DNA from: Bugulina stolonifera
Taxonomy: Eukaryota; Bryozoa; Gymnolaemata; Cheilostomatida; Bugulidae
DNA length: 64,000 bases
Assembly: GCA_935421135.1 (NCBI GenBank)
Contig: OW285187.1
Span: 35,032,818-35,096,817 of the forward strand
Direction: 5' to 3'
This document shows, piece by piece, positions 56,801-64,000 of this stretch. The notes under the pieces were generated by a model. That model saw only the letters and a program-made list of their open reading frames with translations, did no database searches and was not told where the DNA came from. The first letter of the stretch is position 1. Each line of letters starts with the position of its first letter. The position numbers and the translations under genes are program-made.

Positions 56801-59428
56801 ATTGATAAGAGTGTGATTGTGACCTTGCTACTCTGCATGTAGTGCTCCTCAACTCTTGGATTTGGAGTTGTCAGTAAAATGTAACATGGTAGGGTAACTC
56901 CATAGTATCTAAATACCAGCTAAAGCATCGTGTAGTTTTCTCTATTATCTATCATATCGTGTAGAATTTTCCCCTATCTGAAAGTATTATTAACTCTTTT
57001 AGGTAGAGTTTATTACATCAACCAAATCAACAACCACAACAGATACAAGTGAAGGCTCAGGTACCCAACACCTTACATATACTTTTTACAGACTGTACAC
57101 TACATACTACACACTGTACACTACATACTACGCACTGTACACTACATACTACACACTGTACACTACATACTACACACTGTACACTACATACTACGCACTG
57201 TACACTACATACTACACACTGTACACTACATACTACACACTGTACACTACATACTACGCACTGTACACTACATACTACACACTGTACACTACATACTACA
57301 CATTGTACTTTAGGCCCATGTAGCTCACTTTTGATCACCGCATAATGTTTTCAAATCAGTGTCTTTACATATACGAATAGTATATCCCAAATGGACATAT
57401 TGTATCCATACACATGTATTATATTTTGTTACTTGACCGCCAGACGACGATATTGCGATAAATGCCGACAACAGCACGGTTTAATAGTTCTACTTCTGTT
57501 GAATTGTGTATGCCTTACAATAGTGTAAGCAGGCTTGGGAGTAACCACCTAGAAGCGATAGTCGATACCAATAGTCTTTACCTTTTACCTGTATTTAATA
57601 CCTTATAATCGTTACTTTTTTAACGTTTACTAACAATAGTCGTTACTTTACCTTCATGACTAAGTTTTGTATCAGCTGTTGGTGCAAATCTTGGTGACAC
57701 CAATTCTGGCGATCCCAGGATCCGATTCCCAGTGGAGCTCCTCTTTTTTATCGATCGTAGTATTACATAGTTGACGCTTGAAAGCCTACCATGTTTCGTA
57801 TTTACTTACTAATATGCAACAAGCTCTGCAATTTAGGATGAGTCAAACAGTTTTGGATTCAGAAGAATGAGTTCTATCATAAATATCATCTTTTACAGCT
57901 TGTAATAGCATTCCGTTAACATTTATCTGGCGCAGAGTATTTGTTGTATTTTTTTAAAATCAATTGCCCTGCCAGCAGCAGTATTTTTATAAAGAAAGCC
58001 TCCCTGCAATCTCCGAGTGGAAGGGTTAAATTGAGAGCTGGCTCATAGACAATATATTTGCCTACAACATAAACAAATATATTGTAATACATTGTACTAT
58101 GTACGTATACTTCAGCATACATTTTATTTGCTTATAATTTGCTTATTTGAAGAATACGACAGTATTACATGCATATATAATACTCTTGGAGTTGAAATGG
58201 AGTATTGTAGATAGTATTTGGTATCCGTGTATTGAAATCGAAATCATTACTCCTCTAAGCTAAAGTCGGAAATATTATGGTTAGTGTTTAGTCAGTACTC
58301 CTTTTAACGTAAGAATATTAAAAAATGTCTACATTTTTCTCAGTATCAACTCCCAAGCCTGAGTGTCAGACAAATTTCCATTTTCACAAAATATTATGCA
58401 ATAAGATGGAAAATTTTTTAATTTGTATGAAGAGCTAAATATTTAAATATGTACTCATAAACATGCAAATCCTGTTCGATCAGAGTACTAAACCAGTGAT
58501 AGTTTAGGGAATATGGTGGGGTGAATCAGACACCTCCTTCATCATCAAGTGTTTAGACTAAAATACTGTAATAATGAGGGTTGCCTAGTATGAGGAGAGG
58601 GGAAGGGCAGTGTTGACATAGCTACTACATCATTGTAATATGTACACAGGGCTGTCACCTGTGCTATAACACTGACAGAAGAGGCTGCTAGATGTCTAAT
58701 AGATATTATAAACATTTACTCAGGTGTCATTCATGTAATTCAATATCTGTGATAAAAGTCAAGTACAAGTGCTTCCACGGCACTGCTACATGTAGATGAA
58801 GGTGTAGGATTATGTATACTCTGCTCTCAAAGTATAAACAGGCAGCACTCCCATCATGTAAACTTGTTGAACACATGGTTGCCACTTGGATGCTGTCATT
58901 GTTTGTGACCATGGGAGGTGAAATATCTGGCATGTGATACATGCTGAGCATAGAATGCGATGCCAGTTATGCTATCGCTCTAGCATGTGCTCCAGGCTAA
59001 GCTAAATCCTTGCCACTGCCAGCATAATACTGTACGCCTAGACCCACATGGTCTCTATTAAAAATGCACTAGGTTTACTGAACTAGCAAGGCTGAGCCTA
59101 TCTGATTTCAACCCCTCACAATAAAGTTAAGTACGACCTTCTTCTCTTAGTGCTATTTGGAAGTTGAGAGAAGGGAGTATTGGTGGGGTTTTATGGCCAC
59201 ATACTGTAAATTTCTAGTTTACAAGAGGAGCCTAAAAGCAGCTTACAGGAATGACGTGCTTACTCCATAGTTAGTGCCCTGTATTACATACATGTACATA
59301 TTCTAGATTTCTTTGTAGGAGCAAAGAAGTCAAAATGGGATACAGCTGGTCAGCAGCAAACAACACAAACTACATCTACTGCAGGCTCAGCTCAGCCTCC
59401 AGTCGGTTCCCTTATCAAGAAGAAATAA
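53882..59428 (+). CDS. SAP30BP: SAP30-binding protein (HCNGP)
   Basis: Nuclear protein of the HCNGP family, linked to the SIN3/HDAC partner SAP30 and to splicing of short introns. Eight exons: 53882-54101, 54225-54346, 54596-54748, 55464-55607, 56472-56523, 56708-56766, 57003-57060 and 59319-59428, giving 305 residues (human about 308), phases all consistent. The N-terminus SLAGYAMSDSDED is followed by an acidic Ser-rich region, then the proline motif IPPSPPGPPP. The signature core is KDFRNPSIYEKL (from residue 188), GTNYPPELYDPSIW, SSYYDELAKLQNIEMEKRK and VEFITSTK. It ends KKSKWDTA ... GSLIKKK. The core matches human almost word for word. The 3' end of the fourth exon is triplicated in the genome. 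Intron 3 and later introns hold satellites. Confidence 0.96.
55590..55709 (+). repeat. 40-bp x 3 array duplicating a SAP30BP 5' splice site
   Basis: Three copies (40 and 39 bp apart) of a unit with GGACTAACTACCCCCCAGTA then AGTATCCTC. The first holds the true exon end and donor CCCCCCA|GTAAGT at 55607/55608. Equivalent donors lie at 55648 and 55687. Confidence 0.93.
56153..56440. repeat. 16-bp CCTATACATTACATGA array
   Basis: About 18 copies in a SAP30BP intron, ending about 31 bp before the acceptor of the exon at 56472. Confidence 0.94.
57096..57306. repeat. 21-bp CTGTACACTACATACTACACA array
   Basis: About ten copies starting 35 bp after the donor of the SAP30BP exon ending at 57060. The unit is a multiple of three, so long Thr/His/Cys and Val/Cys frames appear on both strands; these are artefacts. 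Confidence 0.94.
57310..59318. other. Last SAP30BP intron, no exon seen
   Basis: About 2 kb after the array is mostly unique sequence. I find no supported exon or RNA gene. Confidence 0.5.
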
Positions 59429-59978
59429 CATTTCCTGTTGCCACTAGAAACTCAGTTCAAACTGGTACTTACTGTAAATATGCAAATGTAAATGTTAACT
59501 GCCAGTTTATCTTGGGCCAAGTGCAATGTAATGGGATGCCACTACTATCAAGCTGTGAATATATCGCTAATGGAAGCACATGATCACTGTATTTATGAGT
59601 AAAAGTTGTAATTATTTTGCACAAGAGTTACACACATGCAATGTACAATGTAAAAGTGTTTGCTAATTCAATTTCATAGTGACTGTCAATATATGGCCGA
59701 GTTTTATTGACCTTCTGGTTCACAAATGTATATAATCCGACCTGTGTTTGTGACTGTCTGCATTCTTTAATAGCAGACAGTCTACTACTTTGAATATTAT
59801 TAAGATACATCTAATAACTACCCTGGTTAGTGTGAGATTCTAACATAGTTTTACTTAACTCTTTTTAAGATGGCAATAGTTCTGGTTTCTGTCCTAAAAA
59901 AACCAGTAATGATTTTATATGTTTCTCAAGATTTGTTGAATGGAATGTATTTTATCATAATTGTAATATTCTTCAAAC

Positions 59979-59984
59979 AATAAA
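59979..59984 (+). terminator. SAP30BP polyadenylation signal
   Basis: AATAAA about 550 bp after the stop codon. Others follow near 60123 and 60184. Confidence 0.5.
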
Positions 59985-60133
59985 CCCACCAAACTTTGAT
60001 ATTATATATTCCAATGTGTGTTGTGGACAGATGGATTATATGCTAGAACGTGTGGATAGACGGATTATTTAAACATGCATTTAAATTTATGTCTTTCTAG
60101 TAACAACATTATCAGAGGAACAATAAAAATGTA

Positions 60134-60139
60134 TTTATT
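60134..60139 (-). terminator. Possible sFRP polyadenylation signal
   Basis: TTTATT on the plus strand (AATAAA on minus), about 855 bp past the sFRP stop. If used, the sFRP and SAP30BP transcripts would end close together or overlap tail to tail. A nearer non-canonical site is equally possible. Confidence 0.3.
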
Positions 60140-60993
60140 AATTTGTTAAAATATGCTAGTAGTGACAGTGTTTTAAAAGTTCAATAAATAAAATGTGTAG
60201 GAGAGTAGTATACATTACAGCTTATAAACCAGAATGTAAAAATAGTATAGTACTTTATACGAGACAAACAAAAATTTGCAATTGCTCTAAAACAGGTATT
60301 GTAATGTAATTATATCTCTAAGAAAAACTGAGGGAGGATGCATTGACAGCTGGGTCACGACAGCTCTCCACTAGACATGACATCTACCCATAATGATAGT
60401 GATAATATAGCATATAATTGAAAAACCTGTGCATGTAATTACTGTAATGGGATGCAGTCTTTTAGCTTGTGAATTAGCAATAATATCACCCCTGCCAAGC
60501 TAATAAACTGGTCATAACATTGTAATGGAATACATACAGCATGTACACAGAGTGAGACTGATGCGTGTAACAGATCAATATGAATAACATATTTTCGTAC
60601 TGGGAATAGGAGTTCAATAAGCATACTTCAGGACATACAATGAACTATTATTTTTCCCAAGCTATGCACATTTGTACTTGAAAAATAACAGTTTACAAAA
60701 TTTCACTAACAGTATAAATTTGCTGTTGATGTGGCAATCCATTTGTCTCTTTGGTGTCGAAACGTAAGCAGTATCCAGGAAGGCTACATGTTAGTGTTTT
60801 CTGTAGCTAATAACTAATAATTATGATGAAAATTTTGTTCTCAAATGTTGCTTCGCAACAAATTCCAACCTTAATCTCCTGTTTAATAAGAAACCATACT
60901 GATTTGCTGGTGAATGTGGTAGCAATAACTACATGTAGATATTATATTTGAAATATTGACTAGATACAAAATAAGCTTGGATAAAAAACTTTT

Positions 60994-63058
60994 TTAAAGA
61001 GTACGCCGCTGCTTCCTTTCCTTCCTATCTTTCTTAGCAACATGTCTAGCCCCATCCTCTTCCTGAATCTGTTTATGCATGTTTAGAATCCCGACTCCGC
61101 CCTCGCATACATTCTCGCTCTTCCTTGCAGCTTTCAGAGCTTTCTTAATGCCTGGTTTAGCCTCTCCATTTTCATTCCAAGATGTGATAAAGTCAGCATA
61201 GAATTTTGTTACTAGCCGGCCAGTGGTGTCATACTTCTGCTCCGCCCGCACTCCCATTAAGTGGTGCTCACCTGGAGCTATCTTTTTATCACATGTGCAG
61301 CCTAAACCTTGAGACAGATAAATCTTTGTGTCTTTTTCTGCCAGCAGCTTGTATATCTTCTTCGCCTTGCTGGTATCCCGCTTGTAGAACCTCTTCTTAC
61401 GTTTTCCCATATTGAGTTCCACTTCCCCTGGTCCAGCAGTACTTGACTCTGCACGGAGACCTTTAATTGTAGCTCTGATTACTAAAATATAAACCTAACT
61501 GATTGATTCATCAGTGTTGAATTTCAATCAAATGAATTAATACAAAATGTATCCTACAAGTATTTGTATGATTGTAATTTTCAAAATATGTGCTAATGAA
61601 ATTTTCGATCTTAGTGAATCATGGTGACACTTGACAGGGGTGTGTTCTAATTCCCATCCATCACAGCCATCTAATAGACCTCAGACCTGCTCATTATTGT
61701 TGAGACCTATGGTAGCAAGTATAGATTGGCTTCAAACAGTCTGAAATTAGCCTCATGCATTCGCACTGAGCATTTAAATGGGCCTATATGGAATCTATTT
61801 AAAATTTTATCATTGTAATAGAAAAATTAGTTCACAGCATGAACAAGTACTAATTGAGCTCATTTTACATGAAGTGCAAATTTGATGTACTTATAGTAAG
61901 CCGTACCAAATGCTGTGAAATCTATTCTCTCCCTACCCACTGGTCTAAGCTGGAACATCTTTCCTTCAAGATAGGACATTCACTTTCCATTCCCCAGAAT
62001 ATTGCTTTATTTTTCAACTCAAGCAAGCAGCACATAGTACATACCAAACCAATAGGGCGTTTTGTTTTACTACTAATACATTTACTGCATCCTACTGCAA
62101 TGTTTATGTATATTGGCATTTGTGTAAACAAATGTCTTACCATACTTCGCTTTACAGAAGTTATGAAGTATTCCCTCGTAAGTGTCGGGTTCTTGGCATG
62201 GCTTACACACTCTTTCTTCAACAACTGAAATGCATTGCATTTAATAAAATTCAAGCTGTGAGATTAGTTCTGTGCTATGGAGAGCAATGTAATGCAGAAA
62301 TATTTTTTATATTTTGTGGGTTAACCAATGTATGATGGTTCAACCTAGATAGAAATCAAGTCACTAAACACTGTCAAAATGTGAATTTAAATGGTTGAAA
62401 GTTTTAGTATCATAAATAAATTTTACATGATGTAAAATTACACATACATTGGTAGCAAAATTGCAAATTCGAAAACATTCTGGACTTTTACCAATTTTTC
62501 TGTATCAAGATACTATCTAGCGATTTCGTGTGAGTGGTTAGTTAGGGAGATTTATGTTAAATGTATTGTACCTGTTTGGTTAACAGTTGACGATGGGCCA
62601 GGTATACAAAGGTCGTTGTCTGCTGGGAACTGATCACACTGAAACATCTCTGGCCACGGGAAGCCGTATCTTTTCATGTATCCTTCGCATGACTTCTGTA
62701 CCCCTTCGCAAAGTGATCGACACGGTAGTATGACTCGTTCTAGGCATACTGGTGAAAATAGAGAGCAGAGAAATATCTGTGTATCAGCATGGCAACGTAT
62801 TCCTACTAAAGCATTCCAATTGGATGCTTGTTTTGTAGCTTCTTCCAGGGTGTCGTGCTCGAGGACGTTTGGTATCCTCATCGAATTGTATCCAATGTTC
62901 TGGCATAGAGTCATATTCTCAGGAATTGTTACACACTTTGGTTGAACCATTCTACCCGAGCTCACCGACCACATTTTGTCAAAGTTCTCGTCTTGTTCCA
63001 AGAACTCTCCACTGATGGCCATGACCATCACAGCCTGTAAGATGATGAGCCGCAGCAT
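60994..63058 (-). CDS. Secreted frizzled-related protein (FZ + NTR)
   Basis: Extracellular Wnt-binding modulator. Three exons (63058-62572, 62224-62141, 61481-60994) give 352 residues. The ATG at 63058 is the first after an in-frame stop and opens a signal peptide (MLRLIILQAVMVMAIS). The FZ domain (about 42-153) has all ten Cys, with CVTIPENMTLC, GIRCH, SPVC and PCRSLC. The second exon encodes VCKPCQEPDTYEGILHNFC, the start of the netrin-like (NTR) domain. The third ends it with LGCTCDKKIAPGEHHLMG and ENVCEGG. The tail is very basic (KKDRKERKQRR), fitting binding to heparan sulphate. The FZ plus NTR pair separates sFRPs from frizzled receptors, and no seven-pass region is seen. Which sFRP subgroup is unclear. 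Confidence 0.94.
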
Positions 63059-64000
63059 AGCTATTCTGTCAACACCTTCAAACAGTGGCAATTGTGAATT
63101 GAGTGAAATCTAAACTCTACAGGAAGACTGGGAAAGCTGAACCCTGTCAAATGCTCTCTCTTCTCTTAGACTATCTGTCTGTCTGTCAGAATGAAATCAT
63201 GCAAGTGTCTGCTGTTGCTGACATACCCTTAGCTCCGCCCCTCATGCAATCAGCGGGAGTGATTATATTCTGCCTTCTTCTATACATGTCATAACTATAG
63301 AATGGTTCAACTGACACTATGATGATGCTACTTGTATATGCTTGAATAGCTCATAAGTACACATAGTTTATTTCATCTAGGGTCGAGGCCATTCAATTGA
63401 CACTCTACTTACAAATAATCATCAGACTTTCCCTTGCAAACTGCTAACCACACAAAAGTGCCACCTCAGAGCCCATCAGTGCTCTCTTCTGCTGCAATTC
63501 ACTTAAGGTTTCCACTTGTCAGTGTCAAAAGCACAAACTAATAACCTTCAATAATTTACAGTTCGGTGTCAATGGAGTCATTTCACTGTTTTTGTGACTG
63601 AATTCATAATTGTGGTATAATACACGCCCTCTCGATTCTCCATAGGCCAATTTATTTTACATAAAATGTCTACCAAACTCATAGTGGGTTTCATATTTTC
63701 CTAAAATTTGCTACAAAGATAAAACTCTCTGCTCTCATCTGTCCTAATAACACTGACGCTAGAGAAATACTGCATTTTTGGTCTATATATTGCACAGCAA
63801 AAGCCTATAGCAATGCAGTAGTTCTATTTGAAATTATCAGAAGTTATCTGCCCACATGATAAATAATGAAATAGTAGGAGTTCAACCAGCTAATTAGTGT
63901 AATACTCACTTTATCCGTGTAACTTCATCTTCTTAGATAATGGTTGGCTGATTTACACGGAATTAACATCCCTTGACATGCCAGTATGACATGAATAATG
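63059..64000. other. 5' flank of sFRP, no other gene seen
   Basis: Contains the sFRP leader and presumably its promoter. Open frames here are short and have no match. Confidence 0.45.

Noticed and set aside
57049..57345. Repeated Thr/His/Cys and Val/Cys frames on both strands
   Set aside because: A 21-bp satellite in a SAP30BP intron; unit length is a multiple of three.
61922..62254. 110-residue minus-strand frame as an sFRP exon
   Set aside because: Its frame does not fit the splice phases. The true exon (62224-62141) is read in another frame and gives the NTR start VCKPCQEPDTYEG.

Overview
The window is animal (metazoan) nuclear DNA: AT-rich, intron-rich, with GT..AG introns, many satellite arrays and remnants of DNA transposons. 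The gene set (TET dioxygenase with a built-in CXXC finger, membrane collagen, secreted frizzled-related protein, SAP30BP) points to an invertebrate animal. I cannot fix the phylum by eye. Five protein genes were rebuilt exon by exon. All internal splice phases agree, and each matches a known family.

Layout. (1) About 1-24.5 kb, minus strand: a TET-family 5-methylcytosine dioxygenase in at least 16 coding exons, running off the left edge. Nearly every intron carries a tandem array, often within a few tens of bases of a splice site. (2) 24.5-29 kb: AT-rich intergenic DNA with a long foldback. (3) 29.2-43.5 kb, minus strand: a 22-exon transmembrane collagen of the type XIII/XXIII/XXV (MACIT) group, 838 residues. 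(4) 43.5-47.5 kb: intergenic, with short palindromes. (5) 47.56-50.10 kb, plus strand: a small RRM/RGG/YGQ-rich RNA-binding protein whose RRM resembles the last RRM of nucleolin. (6) 50.8-52.8 kb: a transposon nest with a decayed hAT transposase, two related MITEs with 7-bp target duplications, and two very small palindromic insertions with 8-bp duplications. (7) 53.9-59.4 kb, plus strand: SAP30BP (HCNGP), 305 residues. (8) 61-63.1 kb, minus strand: a secreted frizzled-related protein (FZ + NTR), 352 residues, convergent with SAP30BP.

The genes are not an operon; they are ordinary neighbours. TET, SAP30BP and the RNA-binding protein act in the nucleus on chromatin and RNA. The collagen and sFRP act at the cell surface and outside the cell.

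The most unusual signal is repeated duplication of 5' splice sites. In TET, a 37-bp unit holding the end of an exon plus its donor is repeated 14 times in a row (490-1007). A second TET exon end is duplicated once (50 bp apart), and a SAP30BP exon end is present three times. Use of the extra donors would insert stop codons or shift the frame.
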